From assembly GCA_937998875.1 (NCBI GenBank), contig CALLBO010000035.1:62001-126000 (forward strand): DNA of 64,000 nucleotides, written 5' to 3'. A program made the translations under genes and the position numbers. Origin of the DNA: an uncultured Granulosicoccaceae bacterium. Its GTDB lineage: Bacteria; Pseudomonadota; Gammaproteobacteria; Granulosicoccales; Granulosicoccaceae. Of the stretch, positions 18,602 to 28,473 are shown piece by piece. Within the stretch, counting starts at the first letter, position 1, and each line of letters starts with the position of its first letter. The notes beneath the pieces were generated by a model. That model was not told where the DNA came from. It did not search any database and worked only from the letters and a program-made list of their open reading frames with translations.

Positions 18602-19984
18602 ATGAATGAATTGAAGCCACGTGATAACAAGCTAGCGCGGGACATCCTGCAGCAAAGGTTTGGTGAACGGCTCCTGACCGGCGATAGTGTTCGGGAACAG
18701 CATGGTCACACCACAACGTATATAGAAAACCAGCCACCTGACGCCGTTGTTATTGCGCAATCGGCTGAAGATGTGAAATGGGTGGTGCAGGTTTGTGCGG
18801 AGCACAGGTGTCCGGTTATCGCATTTGGCGCGGGTTCTTCGCTTGAAGGTCAGTTGAATGCGCCGGCGGGTGGAATATCTATCGATTTAACGGCATTGAA
18901 TCAAATCATCAGTGTTGACCAGGAAGACCTGACTGTGACAGTTCAGCCAGGGGTGACAAGAGTTGCGTTGAATGAGCACTTGCGTGATACCGGTTTGTTT
19001 TTTCCAATTGATCCCGGTGCTGATGCCAGTATTGGCGGTATGGCTTCAACGCGTGCATCCGGTACCAATGCGGTTCGTTACGGAACCATGAAAGACAATG
19101 TGCTCAGCTTGAAAGCGGTGATGGCAGATGGCAGAGAGATAAAAACAGCGAGCAACGCGCGCAAGACTTCAGCCGGTTATGATTTAACGCGGCTTATGAT
19201 TGGTGCAGAGGGAACCCTTGGTGTTATCACCGAACTCACACTAAAACTACACGGACTTCCTGAGTCTATTGTGGGTGGGGTATGTAATTTCCCGGATATA
19301 AATTCGGTTTGCCGCGCAACGATTCAGACCATTCAATACGGGTTACCGATAGCGCGAATAGAGATGCTCGATGCAGTGCAGGTTGCTGCATGTAACGCCT
19401 ATTCAAAACTGGAACTCGCTGAAAAGCCAACCCTGTTTGTTGAGTTTCACGGTAGTGAGGCGTCAACTAAAGAGCAGTCCGAGACGTTTGCTGAAATCAT
19501 TGCAGAGTTCGGCGGTTCTGATTTTCAATGGACGGCCAACAACGAAGAGCGCAGCAAGCTGTGGCAGGCACGACATGATGCCTACTGGGCAGCAAGAGCG
19601 CTGCGCCCCGGGACTGATGCTATTGTCACTGATGCATGTGTGCCTATCTCCCGTCTGGCAGACTGTGTAGAAGAGACGCTGGCAGACATTGAAGAACACG
19701 GTTTGCTCGCACCGATCGTCGGACATGTTGGCGATGGAAACTTCCATACCGCAGTGATAGTCGATATGGATTCACCCCGGGATATAGAAACGGCGAAAAA
19801 GTTTGCTGAACGCTTAAGTCAGCGCGCCATTGCAATGGGGGGAACCTGCACCGGTGAACACGGAATCGGGCAGGGCAAGAAGTCTTATCTGCGCAAGGAA
19901 CTGGGTGATTGTGTGGATTTTATGGCAATGATCAAAAATTCACTCGATCCCCAGAACATCATGAATCCGGAAAAAATATTCTAG
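18602..19984 (+). CDS. FAD-linked D-2-hydroxyacid (D-lactate/glycolate) dehydrogenase
   Basis: A 460-residue flavoprotein of the GlcD/DLD family. An N-terminal PCMH-type FAD domain reads PVIAFGAGSSLEGQ, then IDPGADASIGGMASTRASG, RYGTMKDNVLSL and IGAEGTLGVITELTLKL. The C-terminal substrate domain ends with HVGDGNFH and GTCTGEHGIGQGKKSYL, the metal/substrate motifs of D-lactate and glycolate dehydrogenases. It oxidises a D-2-hydroxyacid to the 2-oxoacid, passing electrons to cytochrome c or quinone. Without glcE/glcF neighbours the single-chain cytochrome-type D-lactate dehydrogenase is the better guess. The product pyruvate could feed the aminotransferase encoded 223 bp downstream. Confidence 0.88.
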   Translation: MNELKPRDNKLARDILQQRFGERLLTGDSVREQHGHTTTYIENQPPDAVVIAQSAEDVKWVVQVCAEHRCPVIAFGAGSSLEGQLNAPAGGISIDLTALNQIISVDQEDLTVTVQPGVTRVALNEHLRDTGLFFPIDPGADASIGGMASTRASGTNAVRYGTMKDNVLSLKAVMADGREIKTASNARKTSAGYDLTRLMIGAEGTLGVITELTLKLHGLPESIVGGVCNFPDINSVCRATIQTIQYGLPIARIEMLDAVQVAACNAYSKLELAEKPTLFVEFHGSEASTKEQSETFAEIIAEFGGSDFQWTANNEERSKLWQARHDAYWAARALRPGTDAIVTDACVPISRLADCVEETLADIEEHGLLAPIVGHVGDGNFHTAVIVDMDSPRDIETAKKFAERLSQRAIAMGGTCTGEHGIGQGKKSYLRKELGDCVDFMAMIKNSLDPQNIMNPEKIF

Positions 19985-20207
19985 CGAGATGGCATCACAC
20001 TGGAGCAATGGAACCTAGCGGCGTCACAGGGCACTGATAAGCTGCGGTTTTTGACAATGTGAGAACGGTGTCATCCTTTGCGCAAGCTGGAGCCATCTGG
20101 ACCACGCTGAATTCTGGCTGTGTCGCTATCAAGGTGGGGTTGATTTAGGCATGCTGCTGCTATCCTAATGCATAGTTGCGAATAGGCATTCCAACCGAGG
20201 AAAAGTC

Positions 20208-21593
20208 ATGAGTCTCGATACCCCGCAGATCGATCTGGATGAAGTTGTCGACAATGATCAGGCCCACGTCTGGCATCACCTGACGCAGCACAAGCCTTAC
20301 GAAACAGCCAAGCCACCTGTAATGATTAGCGGGTCCGGTATCCACGTTAAGAATGCCGACGGCAAAGAGTTTATCGATGCCGTGTCCGGGGGGGTCTGGA
20401 CCGTTAATGTAGGCTACGGTCGTGAGCGTATCGCGAATGTAGTGCGCGATCAGTTGATTCAGATGTGCTATTTCGCGGGTTCTGCGGGTAACGTACCGGC
20501 GGCCATGTGTGCGGCCAAGTTGATTGAGAAAATGCCTGGTATGAGCCGCGTCTACTACTCGAACTCTGGTTCAGAGGCTAACGAGAAAGTTTATAAGATG
20601 GTGCGTCAGCTCGCTGCGATCGAAAACAACGGTGTGAAACACAAGATCATTTATCGTGATCGTGATTATCACGGCACCACAATAGGCGCGTTGAGCTCCT
20701 GTGGTCAGTCACAACGAAAAGATCAGTACGGTCCGTTTGCACCCGGGTTTGTGATGATGCCTGATTGTCTTGAGTATCGCAGCGCCTATGGCGATGTTGA
20801 TGATTACGGTGAGAGAGCTGCTCGCGAATTAGAAAAAGTTATTCTTGCAGAAGGCCCGGAAACAGTAGGTGCTGTAGTGTTGGAGCCAATCACGGCAGGT
20901 GGCGGAGTTATCCCTCCACCGGCCGGGTATTGGGAAACCATTCAGGAGATCTGCAAAAAATACAATGTACTGTTGCATATAGATGAAGTTGTTTGCGGGC
21001 TGGGTAGAACCGGGAAATGGTTCGGTTATCAGCACTATGGTGTTAAGCCTGATTTTGTCACGATGGCCAAAGGTCTGGCCAGCGGTTACGCGGCTATATC
21101 ATGTACCGTTACCACTGAAGAAGTGTTTGATCGGTTTAAGGCAAATGCAGATGATCCAATGAGCTATTTTCGCGACATCAGTACGTTTGGCGGTTGTGCA
21201 TCGGGTCCGGCGGCAGCCCTTGAAAATATTCGTATTATTGAAGAAGAGAACCTGGTGGAGAACGCCGCTGAGATGGGTGAGTATCTTGTCGGTCGTTTAA
21301 ACGGTCTGAAAGACAAGCACGAAATCATTGGTGATGTTCGCGGGGTTGGGTTGTTCGTTGGTGTAGAACTGGTTGAAGACCGGGTAACCAAGGTGCCGGT
21401 GGATGAATCTGTGCCAGCAGCCATTGCGGCAGATTGTATGGCCAATGGCGTTATAATCGGTCGCACTAATCGAAGTTTCGATACTTTCAACAATACGCTT
21501 TGCTTAAGTCCAGCTTTAATTTGCACCAAAGAGCACCTGGACACGATCGTTGATGCGATTGATGCGGCTATTGCGAAGGTCACAGCTGCTTAA
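20208..21593 (+). CDS. tpa: Taurine:pyruvate aminotransferase
   Basis: A 461-residue class III PLP aminotransferase whose sequence closely follows Tpa: AHVWHHLTQHKPYE, DAVSGGVWTVNVGYGRE, MSRVYYSNSGSEANEKVYK, YRDRDYHGTTIG, LLHIDEVVCGLGRTGKWFG and the PLP lysine in TMAKGLASGYAAISC. It moves the amino group of taurine to pyruvate, giving sulfoacetaldehyde and alanine. The usual partners (xsc, pta, taurine transporter) are absent from both sides, so sulfoacetaldehyde must be handled elsewhere, or the enzyme serves another omega-amino acid such as hypotaurine or beta-alanine. Family assignment rests on recognition of these motifs. Confidence 0.88.
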   Translation: MSLDTPQIDLDEVVDNDQAHVWHHLTQHKPYETAKPPVMISGSGIHVKNADGKEFIDAVSGGVWTVNVGYGRERIANVVRDQLIQMCYFAGSAGNVPAAMCAAKLIEKMPGMSRVYYSNSGSEANEKVYKMVRQLAAIENNGVKHKIIYRDRDYHGTTIGALSSCGQSQRKDQYGPFAPGFVMMPDCLEYRSAYGDVDDYGERAARELEKVILAEGPETVGAVVLEPITAGGGVIPPPAGYWETIQEICKKYNVLLHIDEVVCGLGRTGKWFGYQHYGVKPDFVTMAKGLASGYAAISCTVTTEEVFDRFKANADDPMSYFRDISTFGGCASGPAAALENIRIIEEENLVENAAEMGEYLVGRLNGLKDKHEIIGDVRGVGLFVGVELVEDRVTKVPVDESVPAAIAADCMANGVIIGRTNRSFDTFNNTLCLSPALICTKEHLDTIVDAIDAAIAKVTAA

Positions 21594-21620
21594 AACTACA
21601 CACAGTAGTTAAATTAAAAA

Positions 21621-21650
21621 GGCGCGTAGCTGATGCTACGCGCCTTTTTT
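21621..21650. terminator. Bidirectional rho-independent terminator
   Basis: A perfect ten-pair stem, GGCGCGTAGC-TGAT-GCTACGCGCC, is followed by six T on the plus strand and preceded by AAAAA, so it can end both the aminotransferase transcript and the converging DUF3127 transcript. Confidence 0.95.
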
Positions 21651-21674
21651 GTGTACTGTTGTTATTCGTAAGAG

Positions 21675-22037
21675 CTAGAAAGGGATGTCATCCTTGAAGT
21701 CGTCCGGAGCCTTCGTGAGTTCAGGATAGTCTGCATCCGAAACTGCACCTGCAGGAGCTGCCTGCGAGCCGTTTGCGCTTTCAATGCGCCACGCATCAAG
21801 GTTGGTAAAGTAACGGTCATTCCACTCTCTGCCGCGCAGATTGAAGTGCACTGTGATTTCATCACCGTCATTGTAGTCATCAATCAGCTCACATTTGTCC
21901 TGTGTGAGCTGGAACTTGATCATTTGCGGGTAGTTGCCATCCTGAATTTCTATGACAAATTCGCGAGCACGAAACTTTTCTGATTTCTGCTCAGTGTTGA
22001 AAGTCTTGTGTAACTTACCGTCTACCTGAAATGCCAT
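21675..22037 (-). CDS. DUF3127 protein (OB-fold, ssDNA-binding-like)
   Basis: Starting at the Met of MAFQVDGKLHKTF (ATG 22037) the protein has 120 residues. It shows the DUF3127 pattern: KFRAREFVIEIQDGNYPQ, IKFQLTQDKCELID, GDEITVHFNLRGREW and YFTNLDAWRIE, followed by an acidic, Pro-containing tail ending DDIPF, as in single-stranded-DNA-binding proteins. Members look like small OB folds and are often annotated as DNA-binding, but no role is proven. The tail could recruit partners as the SSB tail does; that is inference. The frame runs 28 codons further upstream without a better start. Confidence 0.82.
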   Translation of the reverse strand: MAFQVDGKLHKTFNTEQKSEKFRAREFVIEIQDGNYPQMIKFQLTQDKCELIDDYNDGDEITVHFNLRGREWNDRYFTNLDAWRIESANGSQAAPAGAVSDADYPELTKAPDDFKDDIPF

Positions 22038-22175
22038 GTTCTGTCGAAGCCTGATGTATGGAATGCGGGATGAAATTTTACCGCAAATCCGCTCTGCGAT
22101 ATGGAAATTTTCCTCCATCAACCCTGATCATAGTTTCATGACACCAGGCAGTAGCAAGAGGTACGGGATTTTTGA

Positions 22176-22580
22176 TCAAACCTGTTCCAGTTCAATGAGA
22201 GTTCCACAGAAGTCTTTCGGGTGTAGAAAGATGACCGGCTTACCGTGTGCACCGATCTTCGGCTCACCATCGCCCAGTACCGTGGCGCCGTCTGACTTCA
22301 GTTTTGAAATTGCCTGTGCAATATCATCCACTTCATAGCAAATATGATGGATGCCTCCGGCGGGATTTTTTTCTATAAAGCGCTCGATTGGAGAACCTTC
22401 ACCCAGCATCTGGAGCAATTCTATCTTGGTGTTCGGCAATTCTATAAAGACCGTGGTCACTCCGTGTTCCGGTAGATCTATTGCTTCTGTGACTGTCGCG
22501 CCGAGCGTGTCGCGGTAAACACTGGCTGCAGCAGTGATGTCGTTAACGGCGATCGCAACATGATTGAGTTTGCCGATCAT
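22176..22580 (-). CDS. mce: Methylmalonyl-CoA epimerase
   Basis: A 134-residue vicinal-oxygen-chelate protein with metal ligands His7 (KLNHVAIAV), Glu in TKIELLQ, His in GGIHHICYEV and the final Glu in GTLIELEQV. It interconverts (S)- and (R)-methylmalonyl-CoA between the carboxylase and the B12-dependent mutase. It overlaps the pccA stop by four bases (ATGA), so it is translated from the same message. No mutase gene is in the window. Confidence 0.94.
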   Translation of the reverse strand: MIGKLNHVAIAVNDITAAASVYRDTLGATVTEAIDLPEHGVTTVFIELPNTKIELLQMLGEGSPIERFIEKNPAGGIHHICYEVDDIAQAISKLKSDGATVLGDGEPKIGAHGKPVIFLHPKDFCGTLIELEQV

Positions 22581-24571
22581 GATACTTCGAACTCCAGAAT
22601 TTTTTGATCAACATCCAGTGTGCTGCCCGGAGTTGCTACGACTTTAGCCACTGTGCCGTTGCGTTCAGCTCTAAGTACGTTTTCCATTTTCATCGCTTCG
22701 ACTATCGCGAGTGAATCACCTGCACTTACGGTGTCACCCTCTTGTACCATTACATCGATCAATAATCCCGGCATTGGTGATAACAGCAAGTTTGAAGTAT
22801 CTACCTCTTTACGAATGGGCATTAAATGAAATTTTGCAGCAGCGCGTGGCGACATAACCTGCAGTTCTGCCGTCTGGCTGGCATTACTGATTTCGTAGCC
22901 GATGAATGTACGCTTCCATTGCAGAATAAATTCTTCATTATCAATGCGTGCGTTAAACACTGGATCGGCAGGTTTCCAGTCTGTTTCAACAGTGATGGTA
23001 TTGGTTTCATACTGCAGCTCAAAAGTCGTGTTGGAACGCTGCGTTACTGTAAAAGGTATCTGCTGGTTGTTGTCTATGACCACCAGTGGTAGCGAAGTTA
23101 CTGCATTCACCGCTCGCATCGTACCGCTTATAGCCATTGATCTCTGCCGTAGTAAAAATCGTGTTACGGCTGCTGCGATATGTTGATGTAACTTCTCTTT
23201 ATCTGTGGCTTCGCGTCGACTGAAGCCTTTAGGGTAGTGTTGCTCTATAAAATGGGTGGAAAAATCACCAGCACGAAAATCATTGTCGCTGAACAACGCT
23301 GACAAAAAAGGAATATTCGTAGTCACCCCGTCGATTTGATACTGATCAAGGGCCGCGTGCATTCGATTTATAGCAGTGTTGCGGTCTTCACCCCAGGTAA
23401 TCAGCTTTGAGATCATCGGGTCATAAAATATAGAAACCTCACCACCCTCAAATACACCACTGTCAATGCGAACATTGTCAGAGCTTGCAGGCTCGATATA
23501 TCTCGTGACTCGACCGGTTGACGGTAAAAACTCGCGAAACGGATTTTCAGCGTATACCCGTGCTTCCATCGACCAGCCATTGATGCCGATATCTGATTGC
23601 TGATGTTTTAATTTTTCACCAGCGGCGATATAAATCATCTCTTCAACCAGATCGAGGCCGGTTATCATCTCGGTTACCGGGTGCTCAACCTGCAAGCGGG
23701 TATTCATTTCAAGGAAGTAGAAGTTTCTATCTGCATCGACAATAAACTCGACAGTCCCAGCAGAATGATAGTCTACGGCTTTCGCCAGAGCGCACGATTG
23801 TTCACCCATCGCCTTACGTGTTGCTTCATCAAGAAATGGTGAAGGTGCTTCTTCAATCACTTTCTGGTGGCGGCGTTGAATGCTGCACTCACGCTCGTTT
23901 AAATAGATTGTGTTGCCATGTTTATCAGCCAGCACCTGTATTTCAATGTGGCGGGGTTTTTCAATAAACTTCTCAATAAAAATACGATCATCACCGAAGC
24001 TTGATTTTGCTTCGTTGGTAGCTCGTTCAAAACCTTCTCGGCATTCGTCGTCGTTGTAGGCGACACGCATACCTTTGCCACCGCCACCGGCGCTCGCTTT
24101 TAACATCACCGGGTAGCCAATGCCTGAGGCAATTGTTACCGCATGATTGGTGTCTGTGATGATATCGGTGTGACCGGGTACCGTATTAACACCGGCTTCA
24201 ATGGCCAGTTTCTTTGACGTGATTTTGTCACCCATGCATTCGATGGCATGTTGTCCCGGACCGATAAAAGTTATGTTGTTGTCGTTAAGCGCTTTGGCAA
24301 AAGCCGAGTTCTCCGATAGAAAACCATAGCCCGGGTATACGGCATCGGCACCTGTGTCTTTACACGCTTGAATTATCTTATCTATTGATAAGTAGCTCTC
24401 GGCGGACGCCGCAGCACCAATATGAACAGCCTCATCAGCGGTGCTTGTGTGTAATGCGGTTCGGTCCGCATCTGAGTAAACGGCAACCGTTGCAATGCCC
24501 ATTTTCTTTGCAGTGCGCATAGCACGACAGGCAATTTCACCACGGTTAGCAATCAGTATTTTTGAAAACAT
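22577..24571 (-). CDS. pccA: Propionyl-CoA (acyl-CoA) carboxylase, biotin-containing alpha subunit
   Basis: The 664-residue protein combines a biotin carboxylase (FSKILIANRGEIACRAM; ATP-grasp KASAGGGGKGMR; FLEMNTRLQVEHPVTE), a linker region, and a C-terminal biotinyl domain with the target lysine in EAMKMENVL (Lys628). It carboxylates its own biotin with ATP and bicarbonate; PccB then passes the carboxyl to propionyl-CoA. It could also be a methylcrotonyl-CoA carboxylase subunit, but the epimerase directly after it and the propionyl-CoA synthetase upstream favour propionate use. Cytoplasmic. Confidence 0.93.
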   Translation of the reverse strand: MFSKILIANRGEIACRAMRTAKKMGIATVAVYSDADRTALHTSTADEAVHIGAAASAESYLSIDKIIQACKDTGADAVYPGYGFLSENSAFAKALNDNNITFIGPGQHAIECMGDKITSKKLAIEAGVNTVPGHTDIITDTNHAVTIASGIGYPVMLKASAGGGGKGMRVAYNDDECREGFERATNEAKSSFGDDRIFIEKFIEKPRHIEIQVLADKHGNTIYLNERECSIQRRHQKVIEEAPSPFLDEATRKAMGEQSCALAKAVDYHSAGTVEFIVDADRNFYFLEMNTRLQVEHPVTEMITGLDLVEEMIYIAAGEKLKHQQSDIGINGWSMEARVYAENPFREFLPSTGRVTRYIEPASSDNVRIDSGVFEGGEVSIFYDPMISKLITWGEDRNTAINRMHAALDQYQIDGVTTNIPFLSALFSDNDFRAGDFSTHFIEQHYPKGFSRREATDKEKLHQHIAAAVTRFLLRQRSMAISGTMRAVNAVTSLPLVVIDNNQQIPFTVTQRSNTTFELQYETNTITVETDWKPADPVFNARIDNEEFILQWKRTFIGYEISNASQTAELQVMSPRAAAKFHLMPIRKEVDTSNLLLSPMPGLLIDVMVQEGDTVSAGDSLAIVEAMKMENVLRAERNGTVAKVVATPGSTLDVDQKILEFEVS

Positions 24572-24590
24572 TTATTGATTCTCGTGGCGA

Positions 24591-26123
24591 TTACAGTGGC
24601 AGGTTGTCGTGTTTGCGCCACGGGTTTTCAAGGCTCTTGTTGGCCAGCATATCCAGTGACCGGCAGATATGATTTCTGGTGTTGTCGGGACTGATGACAT
24701 CGTCAATATAGCCGCGACTGGCTGCGACGTACGGATTGGCAAATTTGTCTCGATACTCTTCCGTGCGCAGCTCTATTTTTTCCGCATCACCGATGTCTTT
24801 GCGGAAGATTATTTCAACTGCCCCTTTGGGACCCATGACCGCAATTTCTGCTTTCGGCCACGCTAGATTCACATCACCGCGAAGATGTTTGGATGCCATC
24901 ACATCATAAGCACCCCCATAAGCTTTGCGCGTGATCACCGTAATTTTCGGTACCGTGCATTGTGCGTAGGCAAACAATAGTTTTGCACCGTGTTTGATAA
25001 TTCCGCCGTACTCCTGCGCTGTGCCGGGAAGAAAACCGGGCACGTCAACAAAAGTGACTATTGGAATATTAAAGGCGTCGCAGAATCGAACAAAGCGCGC
25101 TGCCTTGATAGATGACTTGATATCAAGGCAGCCGGCGAGTACCAGCGGCTGGTTGGCGACAATACCTACCGTTTTACCATCCATGCGAGCCATGCCGACG
25201 ATAATGTTTTTTGCATAGTCTGGCTGGATTTCAAAGAAGTGATTGTCATCAACCACTTTTACAATAAGTTCGTGGATATCATAAGGTTGGTTCGGGTTGT
25301 CCGGTACCAGCGTATTTAAAGAGGTCTCGCGTCGATCTGTCGGGTCATAGCAAGGTCGGTGCGGAGGCTTTTCTTTGTTGTTAAGTGGCAGAAAGTCGTA
25401 AAACTCACGAACCTTTCGTAGTGCATGTAACTCGTTTTCAAAAGCGATATCACAAACGCCTGAGACAGTAGCGTGCGTGTCTGCACCACCAAGCTCTTCA
25501 TGGGTTACTTCTTCGTGCGTTACGGTTTTAACAACTTCAGGGCCGGTAACAAACATATAAGAAGTATCTCGCACCATGAAAATAAAATCGGTCATCGCAG
25601 GGGAGTACACAGCACCGCCCGCACAAGGGCCCATCACCATTGAAATCTGTGGCACAACGCCGGAAGCCAGCACGTTGCGCTGAAATACCTCAGCGTATCC
25701 ACCGAGAGATGCCACACCTTCCTGTATGCGTGCACCGCCGGAGTCATTCAATCCGATAACAGGCGCGCCGACTTTCATGGCCTGATCCATGATCTTGCAG
25801 ATTTTCTCTGCGTGAGCCTCAGAAAGCGAGCCACCAAAAACAGTAAAGTCCTGACTGAAAACAAAAACCAATCTGCCGTTTATCGTGCCCCAGCCGGTAA
25901 TGACACCATCCCCGGGAATCTTTTGATCCTGCATGCCGAAGTCGTTGCAGCGGTGCTCAACGAACATATCTGATTCTTTGAAGCTATCTTCATCCAGCAG
26001 GATCTCTACGCGTTCCCTTGCGGTTAACTTTCCTTTTGCATGGTGTTTGTCCACCCGTGCCTGACCGCCTCCCACGCGGGCAGCGTCGCGTCGTTCGATT
26101 AGTTCCTGATTGATTGAAGGCAT
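24591..26123 (-). CDS. pccB: Propionyl-CoA carboxylase beta (carboxyltransferase) subunit
   Basis: A 510-residue carboxyltransferase of the crotonase-like duplicated fold. Motifs include [53 protein letters not shown] and [16 protein letters not shown] in the N half. [33 protein letters not shown] and [16 protein letters not shown] are in the C half. It transfers carboxyl from biotin to propionyl-CoA, giving (S)-methylmalonyl-CoA. It sits 19 bp upstream of pccA and 87 bp downstream of prpE, in the same direction. Confidence 0.95.
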   Translation of the reverse strand: MPSINQELIERRDAARVGGGQARVDKHHAKGKLTARERVEILLDEDSFKESDMFVEHRCNDFGMQDQKIPGDGVITGWGTINGRLVFVFSQDFTVFGGSLSEAHAEKICKIMDQAMKVGAPVIGLNDSGGARIQEGVASLGGYAEVFQRNVLASGVVPQISMVMGPCAGGAVYSPAMTDFIFMVRDTSYMFVTGPEVVKTVTHEEVTHEELGGADTHATVSGVCDIAFENELHALRKVREFYDFLPLNNKEKPPHRPCYDPTDRRETSLNTLVPDNPNQPYDIHELIVKVVDDNHFFEIQPDYAKNIIVGMARMDGKTVGIVANQPLVLAGCLDIKSSIKAARFVRFCDAFNIPIVTFVDVPGFLPGTAQEYGGIIKHGAKLLFAYAQCTVPKITVITRKAYGGAYDVMASKHLRGDVNLAWPKAEIAVMGPKGAVEIIFRKDIGDAEKIELRTEEYRDKFANPYVAASRGYIDDVISPDNTRNHICRSLDMLANKSLENPWRKHDNLPL

Positions 26124-26210
26124 ATGCTAAATTTTTCCGTGACAGATGTTGCACTGCAGTCGGACAGATTTCTGTTCGACTTCAGTGTTATAGCTGATCT
26201 TGATGCTAGT

Positions 26211-28109
26211 TTACGAAGCCTGCGGGTAGCCGATACCGGCCAGCGATTCCGAGATTTCGTCGAGGATAGCCGGGTCATCAATAGTTGCCGGCATTTTCCA
26301 GTCTGTACCGTCTGCAATTGATCGCATGGTTGCACGAAGTATTTTACCAGAACGGGTTTTTGGTAAACGCTTAACCACCACGGCACTTTTAAATGCCGCA
26401 ACCGGTCCAATTTCATCTCGCACTTTCTGAATGACTTCTTTGCAGATGTCTTCTTCATTGCGATCACAGCCGGAGTTCAATACCAGCATGCCAACAGGAA
26501 CCTGACCTTTCAGGCTGTCTGCTGCTCCCATGACAGCGCATTCGGCTACATCTGCATGTCCGGCGAGTACCTCTTCCATTGCACCGGTTGATAGCCTGTG
26601 ACCTGCCACGTTAATCACATCATCGGTGCGAGCCATGACAAAGATATAACCATCATCATCAATGAAGCCCGCGTCACCTGTTTCATAGTGACCGGGAAAA
26701 GTGGTGAAGTAGGATTCAACGTAGCGTTCCGGTGCTTCCCAGAGTGTCGGAAACGTTCCGGGTGGAAGCGGGGATTCTACAACCAGTGCGCCGATGTCGC
26801 CTGCTTTGCATTCATTGCCATCGTTGTCCAGCACCTTAAGTTTGTATCCGGGTGCGGGCAGACTGGGTGAGCCTGATTTAACCGGTAACAACTCAATGCC
26901 TGTGCAGTTAGTGGCTATTGACCAACCGGTTTCGGTTTGCCACCAGTGATCGATAACGGGGACCTTAAGGTGGTTTTCAGCCCAGTTAAGGGTATCCGGA
27001 TCACAGCGCTCGCCGGCAAGAAAGAGATATCTCAAGCCAGACAGATCGTATTGCTTTAGGTAATCACCCGATGGATCTTCTTTTTTTATTGCCCGAAATG
27101 CGGTGGGTGCAGTAAACAATACCCTGACATTATGTTCTGAAATGACACGCCAGAATGCCCCAGGGTCAGGTGTGCCAACTGGCTTGCCTTCATATAGCAC
27201 TGTGGTGTTGCCATGAAACAGCGGCGCATAAACAATATATGAATGCCCGACTACCCAACCTACATCTGATGCCGCCCAGTAGACTTCACCCGGGTCAACG
27301 CCATAGATGTTTTTCATGGTCCACTTCAACGACACGATACTACCGCCGGTATCACGCACTACACCTTTGGGTGCCCCGGTAGTTCCTGAGGTATAAAGAA
27401 TATACAGAGAATGATTCGAATCTACAGAAACACAATCAGCCGGTATTGCCTTTGATTCGGCTTCTTTCCAATCAATATCTCTGCCGTCAATGATGCTGGC
27501 GCGTGCTTGCTCTCGTTGCCATAGATAGCAGTTATCCGGTTTATGTTGTGCGAGTTCTATTGCCTGATCAAGTAGTGGTTTATATTCGACCGTTCGGCCG
27601 GGTTCTAAACCGCAGGAGGCCGCAAGAATAGCTTTGGGCTTGCAGTCATCGATGCGTACTGCGAGTTCATTGGCAGCAAAGCCACCAAACACGACACTGT
27701 GCACGGCCCCGATACGTGCACATGCAAGCATGGCAATAGCAGCTTCAGGAATCATCGGCATGTAAACGATCACCCGATCGCCCAGGCCGACTCCGCGTTC
27801 CTGAAGCATACCTGCGACCCGCGATACCCGGGACTGTAACTCTCGATAGGTGATTTTTGCAGTTTGATTGGTAATCGGGCTGTCGTAGATGATGGCGGTC
27901 TGATCTGCGCGGCCGTTTTCCACGTGCAGGTCTACGGCGTTATAGCAAGCGTTGGTGCGGCCGTCCGGGAACCAGCGATAAAAAGGTGGCTCACTGTCGT
28001 CGAGAGCACGCTGTGGGAACTGATCCCAATGGATGTCGCGAGCAGCCTCCAGCCAGAACTGCTCTTTGTTGCTGATCGATTGATCGTAGACTTTGCTATA
28101 GGCTGACAT
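26211..28109 (-). CDS. prpE: Propionyl-CoA synthetase
   Basis: A 632-residue AMP-forming acyl-CoA ligase. ACAS N-terminal domain, then VVFGGFAANELAVRIDD, the P-loop YTSGTTGAPKGVVRD, WWQTETGW, ETGDAGFIDDDGYIFVMART, the hinge NVAGHRLSTGAMEE, and the acetylatable lysine in LPKTRSGKILRATMR. RDTGG right after the P-loop is usual for PrpE rather than acetyl-CoA synthetase. ATG 28109 (MSAYSKVYDQS) is chosen; the frame extends 37 codons upstream with unconserved sequence. As first gene of prpE-pccB-pccA-mce it supplies propionyl-CoA to the carboxylase. Confidence 0.93.
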   Translation of the reverse strand: MSAYSKVYDQSISNKEQFWLEAARDIHWDQFPQRALDDSEPPFYRWFPDGRTNACYNAVDLHVENGRADQTAIIYDSPITNQTAKITYRELQSRVSRVAGMLQERGVGLGDRVIVYMPMIPEAAIAMLACARIGAVHSVVFGGFAANELAVRIDDCKPKAILAASCGLEPGRTVEYKPLLDQAIELAQHKPDNCYLWQREQARASIIDGRDIDWKEAESKAIPADCVSVDSNHSLYILYTSGTTGAPKGVVRDTGGSIVSLKWTMKNIYGVDPGEVYWAASDVGWVVGHSYIVYAPLFHGNTTVLYEGKPVGTPDPGAFWRVISEHNVRVLFTAPTAFRAIKKEDPSGDYLKQYDLSGLRYLFLAGERCDPDTLNWAENHLKVPVIDHWWQTETGWSIATNCTGIELLPVKSGSPSLPAPGYKLKVLDNDGNECKAGDIGALVVESPLPPGTFPTLWEAPERYVESYFTTFPGHYETGDAGFIDDDGYIFVMARTDDVINVAGHRLSTGAMEEVLAGHADVAECAVMGAADSLKGQVPVGMLVLNSGCDRNEEDICKEVIQKVRDEIGPVAAFKSAVVVKRLPKTRSGKILRATMRSIADGTDWKMPATIDDPAILDEISESLAGIGYPQAS

Positions 28110-28473
28110 TGCACCGCACCAGTTTAGGGTTGTAGGGTGGCGTTGATTGTCGCAAAGAATCGCTGATCGACACAATGCACTGAGGTTGTAAAAGCAGCTG
28201 TATATGCTAGAAAGATACAATGTGGTGGTGTTAAAGAGGACAAGTCAACTAAAGCCACCTCCGTAAATTATTGTGACCTGGTTGTCTAAAAGGCTGGCCA
28301 CGGGTTGTTATGGCCTGATTGAAATTGACAGCATGTTAACGATGGGTAACAATTCAGGAGTGATATCGGAATAAGGTAGCCGCGCTGCGGCTTCCGTATG
28401 CGGTTGAGCCAACGCCCGGCCGGTGAGCCAGTCCATCTATCGGGCGAAAAATAAAAAAACCAGGAGTGATGAC
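28110..28473. other. Intergenic region, 364 bp, between prpE and hfq
   Basis: Divergent control region. Apart from a candidate hfq promoter and the hfq ribosome-binding site (AGGAG at 28462-28466) I see no gene or RNA. In many relatives miaA precedes hfq; it does not here. Confidence 0.6.
28325..28353 (+). promoter_or_regulatory. Candidate sigma-70 promoter for hfq
   Basis: A perfect -35 box TTGACA (28325-28330) stands 16-17 bp before a poor -10 (TAACAA / AACAAT, 28347-28353). It would give a leader of roughly 110 nt before the hfq start at 28474. Confidence 0.4.
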
